IMG/VR virus record: IMGVR_UViG_3300033388_007730
Location: 62,001 to 126,000 of that record
DNA from: a virus
DNA length: 64,000 bases
Direction: 5' to 3' (one strand)
Shown: piece by piece, positions 16,308 to 24,772 of the stretch
Position numbering within the stretch: the stretch's first letter is position 1
How the letters are laid out: the number at the start of each line of letters is the position of its first letter
Made by a program: the position numbers and the translations under genes
The notes under the pieces: model-generated
Databases searched by the model: none
What the model was told of the DNA's origin: nothing
The model's input: the letters and a program-made list of their open reading frames with translations, nothing else

Positions 16308-16647
16308 AATATTAGATATGGAGTATGAGAAAGAAGATTATACTTTGATCATGGATATTTTAGATATAGACAAGAATGAAAAAGTTAGTCTTATTATGAG
16401 AGCAGAAGATTTTAAAATTCCAAGGAAGGTTAAAATGCCTAATGGAGAAATAGGTGACATTCCTATAGATGTGATGGAGAACTTTTGTGAAGAAATGAAG
16501 GGTAAAGAGAAAAATCTTTTTGTAGAGCAAGATATTTATAAAGGATATAGTGATGAACCTTCGGAAACAGAGATGTTAGCACTTCAAGAAGATATGGATA
16601 GGTATCCATATAAGGAGTTAATAAGAAAAAAGCTTAATGAGGGTTAG
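16282..16647 (+). CDS. Hypothetical protein, 121 aa
   Basis: Unrecognised acidic alpha/beta protein with LMRAEDFKIP and MPNGEIGDIPIDVM. It overlaps the previous gene by 26 bases in another frame and is followed by the thioredoxin-fold gene, suggesting co-translation. Confidence 0.6.
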   Translation: MEKKLIKVKILDMEYEKEDYTLIMDILDIDKNEKVSLIMRAEDFKIPRKVKMPNGEIGDIPIDVMENFCEEMKGKEKNLFVEQDIYKGYSDEPSETEMLALQEDMDRYPYKELIRKKLNEG

Positions 16648-16651
16648 TGTT

Positions 16652-16909
16652 ATGTTTGTCAGATTTTTTGGAGGCTCCAATTGCAGAGAATGTTTGGAGC
16701 TTTTTGTAATTTTAAATAAATTAAATGTAGATTTTGAATATGTAGATGCTTTTGATGATGATACTCAAGATTTTTGTGATGAACATAATGTAGATAAATT
16801 GCCACATATTCAATTTGTAGAAGATGAAGATGTAATAATTGAACATGCGGGATCTATTAACGAGGATGAGTTTACTCAATATCTTATTTCATATTTTCCA
16901 AATTACTAA
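16652..16909 (+). CDS. Glutaredoxin/thioredoxin-like protein, 85 aa
   Basis: VRFFGGSNCRECLELF carries a CxxC redox pair (CREC) at the N-terminal helix start. The cis-Pro loop is KLPHIQFV, and ISYFPNY closes the fold. It is probably a small dithiol oxidoreductase. An upstream ATG at 16637 is in frame, but GAGGG (16638-16642) suits ATG 16652 better. Confidence 0.75.
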   Translation: MFVRFFGGSNCRECLELFVILNKLNVDFEYVDAFDDDTQDFCDEHNVDKLPHIQFVEDEDVIIEHAGSINEDEFTQYLISYFPNY

Positions 16910-16920
16910 GATTTTTGTCA

Positions 16921-16948
16921 TTGAAAGTGATTATTTTTGTGGTATAAT
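16921..16948 (+). promoter_or_regulatory. Putative promoter, AAGTGATT class
   Basis: TTGAAA, 16-base spacer beginning GTGATT, TATAAT (16943-16948), upstream of the helicase gene. It shares GAAAGTGATT with the promoters at 45, 10743 and (less exactly) 9158. Confidence 0.7.
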
Positions 16949-16983
16949 CATTTCTGTTAATAAGTTAGATGAGGTGGGAATTT

Positions 16984-19962
16984 ATGAAGACGTTGCAATC
17001 AAATGAGTATCAAAAAGAGGCTATTTCGCATAAAGATGGTCCGTGTCTAGTAACATCATGTCCTGGTTCAGGAAAAACATTCACTTTAGTAGAGAGGATT
17101 GTTGCTCTTATTAAAAGTGGAGTAGAACCAAAAAATCTTCTTTGTATCACATTTACAAATAAAGCTGCTAATGAAATGAGAGAAAGGATTTGCGATAGAC
17201 TTGGAATTAAGAAGCCAGGATTCTTTATTGGAACTTTCCACTCTTTATGCGCTAAGATGTTGAGAAAGATTGGTCCAGGTAGAGGATATATTGCTAATTT
17301 TACAATCTTAGCAGATAGAGAACAAATGGATATGGTGATGCAAGTTTCCAGGCATTTGGGATATGATATAAAAATAGGAGATGCTAGAAGAATAGCTCAT
17401 GCTGTTAACTATTATAGAGATCAGATGGAAGATTTTATCTGGGTAGAAGAAAGATTAAAAACACTACCTATGATTGAAATAGGAAGAACTTATTTAGAGA
17501 GATGTAAAAATAATTCTATGATAGATTTTAGTGGGCTTATCTCAGAAGCTATTAGAATTATTGAAGAGAACCAAGATATTAGAGAAAAAATACAAGATAC
17601 TTTTAAGTATATTTTAGTTGATGAGACTCAAGACACTAATAAATCACAATTCCATTTGGTTAATTTGTTAGGAGCAAAATGGAAAAATATTATGTTGATA
17701 GGCGATATCGATCAATGTCTTGTTGATGGAACAAAAATAGAGACTAGAGATGGTATAAAAAATATAGAAGATGTAATAGAAGGAGAAGAAGTTAGAGTTG
17801 CTACTGGAGGTGATAAAACATTTTTTACTAAGGTGAATAAAAAATATAGAAAAAAAATTAAAAATGATAAAAAAATTGTTAAAATTAAAACACGATTAGG
17901 GAAAGAAATAATAGCAACAAATGAGCATGTATTTTTTGCTGATTTTGTTGTTCCTTCTGAATTAAATAAGTATTTTGTTTATCTAATGTATAAAAAAGAT
18001 ATAGGATATAGAATAGGATTGACTAGCACCTGTGTTAAACGTGAGGGGAAAAGTAAATTTGGATTTTTAGGAAGGTTAAGAGGGGAAAAAGCGGATAGAA
18101 TTTGGATAATAGAAACTTGTAAGACATATCGGGAAGCAGCTTATTATGAACAATATTATTCATCAGAATATGGTTTGCCCACATGGACTTTTGTAGATAG
18201 AGCTTATCTCAGTAAAAATGCGTATACTAAAGAAGATATAACAAAATTATTTGGATCTGTTAACACTACTAAAAAGGCTAAAAAATTGATGGAAGATAAA
18301 AACATTGAATTTCAATACTTTTATCATTTTCCATCTGCTTCTAATAAAAAAATGAGAGATAATTTTACAATTACTATGTGTGGAGATTCTAGATATGCTT
18401 CTTTACATAGATATTGTTATTCTTTTTCGGGGAATAATAAAAAAGAAAAATTAATAGAAGCTGGATTAAATGTTAGAAAATCTAAAAAGAAGTATTGGAG
18501 GATAGAAAGCGCTAATCAAAATTTGAAGAATGTCTATGACATTTATGATAGAATACAAAGTGTAATTCCAGATATAAATATAGTAGAAAAAGCTAATTTT
18601 GCTGGTCATTCTTTGCTTTTGATGCCATCATCACATCTTAAGATGGGTATTAATATTGCTATTTTTCATGATGGGAATATTGTATTGGACGAAGTTGTAG
18701 AAGTGAAAAATGATGTATTAGAAAATGGGTGGGTTAATGATCTAGATATAAATAGGTATCATAATTATATAGCAAATGGTATAGTAAGTCATAACTCAAT
18801 TTATGGTTGGAGAGGAGCTAGGTATCAGAATATTCAGGAATTTATGGATATGTACCCTGAGTGTAATGTAATATCATTATCTAAGAATTACAGATCTACG
18901 CCAGAAATAATTGCTGTTGCTGATAAACTCATTAAGAGGAATAGCAGTCATGTTAAAATAAAATTTGAGACAGATAACAAAAGTGGGCAACCAGTAAAAT
19001 GTTATAGTTTTGGAGATCAAAATAAAGAAGCTGAATGGATTGGTAAAATGGTTAAGAAACTCATGGAAGATGGTGGCTGGGATCCAGAAGATATGGCTGT
19101 TCTATATAGAGTTAATAAGATGTCTGAACCTGTTGAGCAATCTTTGGCGACAGCAGGTATTCCATACGAGGTTGTAGGATCATGGAATTTTTATGATAGA
19201 AAAGAAGCGAGAGATTGTATTGCTATGTTAAAGCTTATAGCCAATAATAAGGATGCTATATCTTTTCATAGAGTTATCAGTATGATGAAAGGCATGGGGA
19301 ATATAACAATAGGAAAAATAGAGATGAAAGCTGCTAATAAGAACATACCTTTGTTGGATGCTGCATTGCTTATAAAAGCTGAGTCTAATTCTGTTTCTAT
19401 AAAGAAAGCATGTCAAGAAATTTATGATAAATATAATCAGAAGTGGGATTTTTCTAATCCTGCTAAGTGTTTATCTATGGTAGTTGATGGATTAGGATAT
19501 CCTGATTATCTTCATAAGAAATATGGAGGAGATGCAGCCGAAAGATTAGAAAATGTAGAACAGATTGTAGATGCTTGTGGAGAGTTCGCAGGTCATGAAA
19601 ATGGTCTTAATCAGTACTTGCAACAGATAGCATTAGTTACTTCTGCTGACAAAGAAGATGAGGGTGGAAAAGTTTCTTTAATGAGTTTACATGCTGCTAA
19701 AGGATTAGAGTTTCCTATTGTATTTATGATAGGTGTTGAGAACGGAATTCTGCCGCATCAGCAAGCTGTGGTTGATGATCCTGCTAGTGGATTGGAAGAA
19801 GAGAGAAGATTATGTTATGTGGGGATGACAAGAGCAAAGAAAGTTTTGTATGTTACTTGGTGTAGAAATAGAAAAAGATTTGGCAAGTTTGGGGTAATGT
19901 CATATAAGGGCACTAAACCAAGTGAATTCTTAAAAGAGTGTGGATTGATGAGGGACGAATAA
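16984..19962 (+). CDS. UvrD/PcrA-type superfamily 1 helicase containing an intein, 992 aa
   Basis: 3'-5' DNA helicase. Motifs: Q-x-x-A near the start, SCPGSGKTFT (Walker A), ITFTNKAANEM (motif Ia), DETQDTN (motif II), GDIDQ-SIYGWRGA (motif III, split by the intein), SKNYRST, MSLHAAKGLEFP (motif V), VGMTRAKKVL (motif VI). Without the 360-residue intein (245-604) it is about 632 residues, normal for the family. ATG 16984 is chosen because GAGGTGG just upstream is a good ribosome binding site; ATG 16969 would contain it. Confidence 0.92.
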   Translation: MKTLQSNEYQKEAISHKDGPCLVTSCPGSGKTFTLVERIVALIKSGVEPKNLLCITFTNKAANEMRERICDRLGIKKPGFFIGTFHSLCAKMLRKIGPGRGYIANFTILADREQMDMVMQVSRHLGYDIKIGDARRIAHAVNYYRDQMEDFIWVEERLKTLPMIEIGRTYLERCKNNSMIDFSGLISEAIRIIEENQDIREKIQDTFKYILVDETQDTNKSQFHLVNLLGAKWKNIMLIGDIDQCLVDGTKIETRDGIKNIEDVIEGEEVRVATGGDKTFFTKVNKKYRKKIKNDKKIVKIKTRLGKEIIATNEHVFFADFVVPSELNKYFVYLMYKKDIGYRIGLTSTCVKREGKSKFGFLGRLRGEKADRIWIIETCKTYREAAYYEQYYSSEYGLPTWTFVDRAYLSKNAYTKEDITKLFGSVNTTKKAKKLMEDKNIEFQYFYHFPSASNKKMRDNFTITMCGDSRYASLHRYCYSFSGNNKKEKLIEAGLNVRKSKKKYWRIESANQNLKNVYDIYDRIQSVIPDINIVEKANFAGHSLLLMPSSHLKMGINIAIFHDGNIVLDEVVEVKNDVLENGWVNDLDINRYHNYIANGIVSHNSIYGWRGARYQNIQEFMDMYPECNVISLSKNYRSTPEIIAVADKLIKRNSSHVKIKFETDNKSGQPVKCYSFGDQNKEAEWIGKMVKKLMEDGGWDPEDMAVLYRVNKMSEPVEQSLATAGIPYEVVGSWNFYDRKEARDCIAMLKLIANNKDAISFHRVISMMKGMGNITIGKIEMKAANKNIPLLDAALLIKAESNSVSIKKACQEIYDKYNQKWDFSNPAKCLSMVVDGLGYPDYLHKKYGGDAAERLENVEQIVDACGEFAGHENGLNQYLQQIALVTSADKEDEGGKVSLMSLHAAKGLEFPIVFMIGVENGILPHQQAVVDDPASGLEEERRLCYVGMTRAKKVLYVTWCRNRKRFGKFGVMSYKGTKPSEFLKECGLMRDE
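17716..18795 (+). mobile_element. Intein in helicase motif III with GIY-YIG-like endonuclease, 360 aa
   Basis: Starts CLVDGTKIETRDG after GDIDQ, has TNEHVFF (block B His), and ends YIANGIVSHN before Ser+1 of SIYGW. The insert between splicing blocks contains VYLMYKKDIGYRIGLT, then IETCKTYREAAYYEQYYSSEYGLP, which resembles GIY-YIG nuclease domains in inteins of UvrD-like helicases. The site is the highly conserved nucleotide-binding motif III, a typical intein target. Confidence 0.88.
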
Positions 19963-19963
19963 G

Positions 19964-20491
19964 ATGAAAAAAGAAATTGAAAGAAAATTTTTAGTTCAGA
20001 AAGAAGATTTAGTTTCTCTGTTAATGTTTATGCCTCATTGCTCTTATGACATCTGGCAATATTATATTAGTGAAGATGTTAGATTAAGAACTGAAACTCA
20101 TAGTGATGGTGTAGAAAAAGCTAATTTTACAATTAAGATTAGTAATGATTCGTTATTGGAGAGAGATGAGTGGGAGTCATCGATTTCTGTATCTGACGCA
20201 GAGAGTCTGAGAAAAAATTTGATAAAAAGCAGGGTAGGGTTGGGGAGTGTTAGAAAAACACGTCATGTTTTGAGGGGGAGAGAAGGTATGAACTGGGAGA
20301 TAGATATATTTCATGGTAGTAATGAAGGTCTTATTATTGCAGAGATAGAATTGCCAAATAAAGATTATAAATTAGAACTTAATAAATGTCCGTGGATTGG
20401 GGAAGAAGTGACAAATAATGAAAAATATTACAATAGTTATTTAGCAGCTAATTCTTATTTGGAGTGGAAAGATGAAGGGCGACAAACATAA
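19964..20491 (+). CDS. CYTH domain phosphatase-like protein, 175 aa
   Basis: Begins KKEIERKFLV, the ExExK signature of CYTH proteins (triphosphatases and class IV adenylate cyclases), with alternating charged strands (RLRTE, FTIKIS, EIDIFHG, IIAEIELP) that line the triphosphate tunnel. Likely a tripolyphosphatase or nucleoside triphosphatase. It starts two bases after the helicase stop. Confidence 0.8.
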   Translation: MKKEIERKFLVQKEDLVSLLMFMPHCSYDIWQYYISEDVRLRTETHSDGVEKANFTIKISNDSLLERDEWESSISVSDAESLRKNLIKSRVGLGSVRKTRHVLRGREGMNWEIDIFHGSNEGLIIAEIELPNKDYKLELNKCPWIGEEVTNNEKYYNSYLAANSYLEWKDEGRQT

Positions 20492-20636
20492 GCCACAATC
20501 AAGATTTGGAAGATGGATAGATGTTTTTAATGATGGGTTGAATATCCCTGATGAAGATCATTACAGAGTTCCATCTTTAGTGAATGAAAAGAGGCACGAA
20601 AGGCGATGGAGAAGGCGTGTAAAAAAACAAATTTAA
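20472..20636 (+). CDS. Small basic protein, 54 aa
   Basis: A short Arg/Lys-rich frame (EKRHERRWRRRVKKQI at the end) that overlaps the CYTH gene by 20 bases. Possibly nucleic-acid binding from composition alone. The start is ATG with GGAG 11 bases upstream. Confidence 0.45.
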   Translation: MKGDKHKPQSRFGRWIDVFNDGLNIPDEDHYRVPSLVNEKRHERRWRRRVKKQI

Positions 20637-20660
20637 GAAAAGAAATCGAGGAGAATAAAG

Positions 20661-20936
20661 ATGAATAGAGCAGAAGTAGAAACTAAGGTGGTAGAAGTGG
20701 TTGCACTTCAATTCGGAATGAAAATAAAAGATATAGAACCAGAGACAAACTTTTTAACAGATTTGAATGCAGATAGTTTAGATGCTGTAGAAGTTATTAT
20801 GTGTATTGAGGATAGATTTGATTTGGTCATTCCTGATGAGGAGTCTGAAAAAATGGTAACTGTAAAAATGGTTACTGATTATGTAGAAAAAGAACTTAAA
20901 AAAAGAGAGAATGATGCCGACGAGAGTAGTAAATAG
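20661..20936 (+). CDS. acpP: Acyl carrier protein, 91 aa
   Basis: Classic ACP: DIEPETNFLTDLNADSLDAVEVIMCIEDRF, with Ser39 of DSLD as the 4'-phosphopantetheine site. Length and acidity match bacterial AcpP. No fatty-acid or polyketide enzyme is visible in the window, so it would have to work with host enzymes. A GAGGAG binding site precedes the ATG. Confidence 0.9.
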   Translation: MNRAEVETKVVEVVALQFGMKIKDIEPETNFLTDLNADSLDAVEVIMCIEDRFDLVIPDEESEKMVTVKMVTDYVEKELKKRENDADESSK

Positions 20937-20985
20937 ACGTAATTCATCTTTTGATGTATTAGAAAAAGGGAAAGTGAATGAATAA
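20911..20985 (+). CDS. Possible micro-protein with a tail-like motif, 24 aa
   Basis: Overlaps the end of the ACP gene in another frame and overlaps the next start. It encodes a basic N-terminus followed by SSFDVLEKGKVNE, faintly like the shared tail. Could be chance. Confidence 0.2.
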   Translation: MMPTRVVNRRNSSFDVLEKGKVNE

Positions 20986-21172
20986 GATACACGAAAAATT
21001 TATTAAAACATATACTATGAATAAGATTGATGATTTGTGTGGAATTTTAGATAATTTGTCAGATGAGAAAAGAGAGGTATTTTTAGATCCGTTGTATATT
21101 CAAATAGTTGGTATGAGTGGAGATTTTTTTAATCCCCAAAATGAGAATAAGACTTTGGGGGAGATAAATTAG
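20978..21172 (+). CDS. Hypothetical protein, 64 aa
   Basis: Unrecognised helical protein with LCGILDNLSDEKREVFLDP. A GGGAAAG site precedes the ATG. Confidence 0.5.
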   Translation: MNKIHEKFIKTYTMNKIDDLCGILDNLSDEKREVFLDPLYIQIVGMSGDFFNPQNENKTLGEIN

Positions 21173-21223
21173 ATAGATCATACTTATAATAATTTTAAAC
21201 TAAAAATAAATCAAATCCACGAT

Positions 21224-21511
21224 ATGTCTATTTGTGAAATTTTTATAGTAAGATCTTTAGTGGAGTATGCTCTTATATACTATTATTGTTACAGAGATGA
21301 TACCGTAGAGGGATATTATGAATCTCTAGATAAGTATGGAAAATTTCAAGAGGATTGTAGAAAAAAGGGAGATCCAGAGAGGTATAAAGACCTTAAAGAG
21401 ATGATGGATAATTATTTTGATACGAGAAAAGAACAGAAAGAAAAGTACGATATGATATGTGATGAAATAGTTTCACCTTTATTGCAGATAGATCCATTTA
21501 AGAATCTTTAA
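21224..21511 (+). CDS. Hypothetical protein, 95 aa
   Basis: Unrecognised. A hydrophobic, tyrosine-rich N-terminus (FIVRSLVEYALIYYYCY, residues 7-23) could be a short membrane or buried helix. The rest is charged and helical, ending DPFKNL. No clear ribosome binding site is seen. Confidence 0.45.
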   Translation: MSICEIFIVRSLVEYALIYYYCYRDDTVEGYYESLDKYGKFQEDCRKKGDPERYKDLKEMMDNYFDTRKEQKEKYDMICDEIVSPLLQIDPFKNL

Positions 21512-21587
21512 AATTTTTTAGAAAAAAGAGGATTTTTGAAAATAATTTGTAATTATAATGTTATGATGTTAAGAATGTGAGGATGTT

Positions 21588-21758
21588 ATGGGAGATACCG
21601 TTCCAATAACTATTAGAATAAGAAAAGAAGTTTTAGAAAAAATTAAAAAGATTGCTAGAGAAAAATCTTTTAATGAAGACAAGGATTATAGTTATAGCGA
21701 TATAGTAAGAGAGTGTTTAGATAAGGTTATTAAGTATGAAAAGAATAGAAATATCTAA
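21588..21758 (+). CDS. Ribbon-helix-helix DNA-binding protein, 56 aa
   Basis: VPITIRIRKEVLEKIKKIA is a beta strand plus helix, and YSYSDIVRECLDKVI is the second helix, as in CopG/Arc-like repressors. It overlaps the homing endonuclease start by 23 bases. A GAGGATGTT site precedes the ATG. It probably represses its own operon, and hence the endonuclease, by analogy with the family. Confidence 0.7.
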   Translation: MGDTVPITIRIRKEVLEKIKKIAREKSFNEDKDYSYSDIVRECLDKVIKYEKNRNI

Positions 21759-22749
21759 ATCATCATTAGAGCAGTTATACATTATTGATGGAAAAACTAG
21801 AAAAGAAGTTGCTAAGATATATGGATGCTCAGTTGACACAATAAAAGATAGATTATTAAGATTTAATTTAAAGAAAAATATAAAATCTAAAAATCTTTTA
21901 AGAGAAATAATTGATGGATATGTAAAAGAAGGTAAGACTATAAAAGAAATGGCTTTAAGTTATAGATGCTCAATATTTGTAATGAAAAGAAAATTAAAAG
22001 AATATGGTATAAGATTACAGAAGAAATGCGATATTGATGACAAATATTTTTCAAAATGGTCGTCTAATCTGTCTTATTTAGTCGGTGTTATTTTTACAGA
22101 TGGATGTGTTAGGGATAATAGGAATGAGTTAACGCTCGTCTCTAAAGATGAAGAGTTAATAATTTTTTTCAAGAATGAATTAAAGACTAATTATAAGACT
22201 ATTCTTGTAAAATCTAAAGTTAATAATAACATATATAATTTTGTTTATGTTTATTCTAAACATATTATTAAAGATTTGTTAAAGATTGGAATAGTTCCAA
22301 GAAAGAGTAGAATATTATCTTTATCAAAAATTCCTTCTGAGTATATGGATATTTATTTTTGGGATATTATGAGAGGAATCGTAGACGGAGATGGATATAT
22401 ATATCAGCCAAAGAATAGGTCTATTAGATTTGGGATATGCTCTGGTAGCAGAATATTTTTAGAAGAAATATTAGATAATTTAGTTTGTAAGATAAAATGT
22501 CCTAGATATCAAATAGTAAAAGTTAAAAATAAAGAGTCATATTATTTAAATATAAATGGGGAATATGCTTATCTATGTTTAAAAAAAATGTATGACAATA
22601 ATAAATTTTCCATAAAAAGAAAAAGATGTATAGCCTTAGAATCTATGAGGGCGTTTGAAAATAAGAAGAATTGTATTTCTTGTGGAAGTGAAATGAAATT
22701 TTTTAATTTTGCTAGAAAATATTGCGATGATTGTAGAGGTAGATATTAA
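21736..22749 (+). CDS. LAGLIDADG-type homing endonuclease with HTH and zinc-finger parts, 337 aa
   Basis: Residues 1-90 hold two helix-turn-helix-like repeats (TRKEVAKIYGCSVDTIKDRL and TIKEMALSYRCSIFVMKRKL). The two LAGLIDADG helices are LSYLVGVIFTDGCV (about 112-125) and IMRGIVDGDGYI (about 212-223). A CxxC...CxxC finger (NCISCGSEM and CDDC) ends the protein. It is free-standing, not inside an intein. It overlaps an RHH gene upstream and the DUF4326 gene downstream. Confidence 0.85.
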   Translation: MKRIEISKSSLEQLYIIDGKTRKEVAKIYGCSVDTIKDRLLRFNLKKNIKSKNLLREIIDGYVKEGKTIKEMALSYRCSIFVMKRKLKEYGIRLQKKCDIDDKYFSKWSSNLSYLVGVIFTDGCVRDNRNELTLVSKDEELIIFFKNELKTNYKTILVKSKVNNNIYNFVYVYSKHIIKDLLKIGIVPRKSRILSLSKIPSEYMDIYFWDIMRGIVDGDGYIYQPKNRSIRFGICSGSRIFLEEILDNLVCKIKCPRYQIVKVKNKESYYLNINGEYAYLCLKKMYDNNKFSIKRKRCIALESMRAFENKKNCISCGSEMKFFNFARKYCDDCRGRY

Positions 22750-23020
22750 GACTAGTGTAATAAATATTAGATCTGATAAGTGTAGAGAAAATTTTGTTTA
22801 CATTGGAAGAGGAAGTAAATGGGGGAATCCTTTCTTTATTGGTAAGGATGGAACTAGGGAAGAAGTAATAGAGAAGTACAGAGACTGGATAAAAACTCAA
22901 CCAGAACTTCTCAATTCTCTACATGAGTTAAAAAATAAGAGGTTGGGATGCTATTGTTATCCCATGCACTGCCACGGTGATGTGTTGATAGAGCTATTAG
23001 AGGAAGAAGATAATGGCTAG
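22727..23020 (+). CDS. DUF4326 family protein, 97 aa
   Basis: FVYIGRGSKWGNPFFIG, EKYRDWIKTQPELL and GCYCYPMHCHGDVLIELL match the DUF4326 family, common in phages and of unknown function. The ATG at 22727 lies inside the end of the homing endonuclease gene, which may have replaced its original upstream region. A TTG start at 22709 is possible. Confidence 0.8.
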   Translation: MIVEVDIKTSVINIRSDKCRENFVYIGRGSKWGNPFFIGKDGTREEVIEKYRDWIKTQPELLNSLHELKNKRLGCYCYPMHCHGDVLIELLEEEDNG

Positions 23021-23420
23021 TTTATATGATTATATCCCAAAATACCCTATGTCAATATCTTTTGGAGGGAAAGAGATAAATGTTAGTGGCATTCAAAAAT
23101 TTGAAATAGAAGTGGATAGATGTTTTGCTCACTACTTCGTTTGGGTTGATACTGTTCAAATAGCTCCTCTATTACCATCTGGGAAGAAAAGCACTGTAGT
23201 TTTAACTCCAACCGAGTTAAGTTATGGTAGTCTTTTTAATATATCCAATATAACTTTAGTATGTAAAATTCTGAGTTTAGCATATCAGTCTAGGAGACAT
23301 AGATATATAGTTGAATTAAAATGCATCTTAAATCCAAAATTTTTAACCAAGTTTAAATACATAGAACCAGGAAAAGAAAAAAAAGAAGAAATAGATAAAT
23401 TTGATTTGATGGACTTATGA
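23013..23420 (+). CDS. Hypothetical beta-rich protein with shared tail, 135 aa
   Basis: Unrecognised, predicted beta-rich (residues 15-115). It ends with a lysine-rich linker and IDKFDLMDL, a near-perfect copy of the shared tail. The stop overlaps the next ATG (ATGA). Confidence 0.65.
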   Translation: MASLYDYIPKYPMSISFGGKEINVSGIQKFEIEVDRCFAHYFVWVDTVQIAPLLPSGKKSTVVLTPTELSYGSLFNISNITLVCKILSLAYQSRRHRYIVELKCILNPKFLTKFKYIEPGKEKKEEIDKFDLMDL

Positions 23421-23635
23421 GTAGAAGAGATTACAGTGAGTATGTTTCAAGAATGAGTTATGGAGATCTTGTTCTACATATAGAAGAAATAGGAAAAGAA
23501 AAATTCAGAGGTCCTTTATCGGATAATTATTTATTGATGTCAGCTCTATGTTGTGAGAAGTACAAAAGAGATCAAGTAGAAAAAGAATTTTTGAGTAGAA
23601 AAAAGATATCAAGATTTAAGTTGATGGAATTATGA
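23417..23635 (+). CDS. Small hypothetical protein with shared tail, 72 aa
   Basis: Helical protein ending KKISRFKLMEL, a tail variant with Lys in place of the acidic residue. Coupled to both neighbours by ATGA overlaps. Confidence 0.6.
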   Translation: MSRRDYSEYVSRMSYGDLVLHIEEIGKEKFRGPLSDNYLLMSALCCEKYKRDQVEKEFLSRKKISRFKLMEL

Positions 23636-24345
23636 AATCATATGAAGAATTAATTGGAAAGCACGAAGGAAAAAATGCCTTTATTTTAGGAGCTGGACCA
23701 TCTCTTTGGTTCAATATGCATAATCCATTATTTACATATCTTCCTTTATACGGAATTACTATTACTGTTAATTCTGCTGTGCTAGCAGATCCAGGATTTG
23801 ATTATTGGATTTCTAATGACGCACTTTGCAAGAGATGGAGCTGGTGGAAATTAGTTAAGAAGAATAAAGGAAAAAAAGTTGTAAGAGATAGCTGGTTAAA
23901 ATATAAAGATGAGATAAAAGATTTTTATATTTTTAAGCAAAGACCTACTTCTGAAGATATTATAAATCCAGAGGATAAAGGTTTAGCATATTGTAGTTCC
24001 GTTCCTTCAGCAATAGATCTTGCTCTTCAAATGGGTTGTAAGAATGTATTTGTACTTGGATTAGATCATGCGAAGTGGAAAAGAAAACACCACTTTTGGG
24101 AATATATGAAAAGGAAACCTACTGCTGTTTATCCTGCCCAGGGTCCATTTTCTCAGCAGAAAAAAGTTTTTCCAATCAATGAAAAAGCATTTTCGGCATT
24201 AAAGAAATTTGCAGATCATAAGAAAGCAAAAATATACAATATCAGTTATATGATAGAAGATAAAGAACTAAAATGGATGACTAAGGTTGATAATTTTGAA
24301 ATTATTTATTTGAATCAGATAGAAAAAATATTGGGAAAAGTATAA
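23632..24345 (+). CDS. GT42/DUF115-like protein, 237 aa
   Basis: NAFILGAGPSL (residues 14-24) is a nucleotide-binding-like loop. SVPSAIDLALQMGCKNVFVLGLDH (about 128-151) is the conserved central helix-strand of GT42 sialyltransferase-like and DUF115/MptE-like proteins. It is paralogous in layout to the genes at 25890, 52683 and 57195. A sialyl- or nonulosonyl-transferase role is inferred from the fold and from the CMP-sugar synthetases nearby. Confidence 0.65.
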   Translation: MKSYEELIGKHEGKNAFILGAGPSLWFNMHNPLFTYLPLYGITITVNSAVLADPGFDYWISNDALCKRWSWWKLVKKNKGKKVVRDSWLKYKDEIKDFYIFKQRPTSEDIINPEDKGLAYCSSVPSAIDLALQMGCKNVFVLGLDHAKWKRKHHFWEYMKRKPTAVYPAQGPFSQQKKVFPINEKAFSALKKFADHKKAKIYNISYMIEDKELKWMTKVDNFEIIYLNQIEKILGKV

Positions 24346-24542
24346 TGAAAGCAAGAGAATTAATACAAGAATTGGTAAAATTGATTGATAGGGATGGGGA
24401 TAGTGATGTAGAAATAACTCCAAGAATGGACAAATGGGTTTATGGGAGTAGACCTATTGAAAGTATTGGTGGAGATGGAGAAGGTGACAGAGGCGATGGA
24501 TGTATTTATATTCAATGTGAGATATATGAGGAAGAGAAATGA
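24345..24542 (+). CDS. Hypothetical small protein, 65 aa
   Basis: KARELIQELVKLIDRDGDSDVEI resembles the many small phage proteins with a ReLIxxLxxLDpDaeV opening and a short strand-rich end; function unknown. Overlaps both neighbours by a few bases. Confidence 0.6.
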   Translation: MKARELIQELVKLIDRDGDSDVEITPRMDKWVYGSRPIESIGGDGEGDRGDGCIYIQCEIYEEEK

Positions 24543-24772
24543 AGTTCTTAAAAAAATTATTCAAAAGAGAGAAAAAGTATAAGCTCACTCTAACAGAAGA
24601 TGATATATTTTATACTGTAGTCCCTGCTGTTTATACGTGGTATGAAGAAGTAAGAAAGGACGGAGAGGAAAATGATTATAATGACGACAATAAAGAAATT
24701 CTTGAAAAAACAATGAAAAACTGTGTAGAAGTAATTGTTAAAATTAGGAAAGCAAGGGGGATAATTAAGTGA
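24539..24772 (+). CDS. Hypothetical small protein, 77 aa
   Basis: Unrecognised. Basic N-terminus (FLKKLFKREKKYK) then acidic and helical. Coupled by overlaps on both sides. Confidence 0.55.
   Translation: MKFLKKLFKREKKYKLTLTEDDIFYTVVPAVYTWYEEVRKDGEENDYNDDNKEILEKTMKNCVEVIVKIRKARGIIK

Noticed and set aside
21536-21559. TTGAAA and TATAAT before the first RHH gene as a promoter
   Set aside because: The spacing is only 12 bases, too short for a standard promoter.
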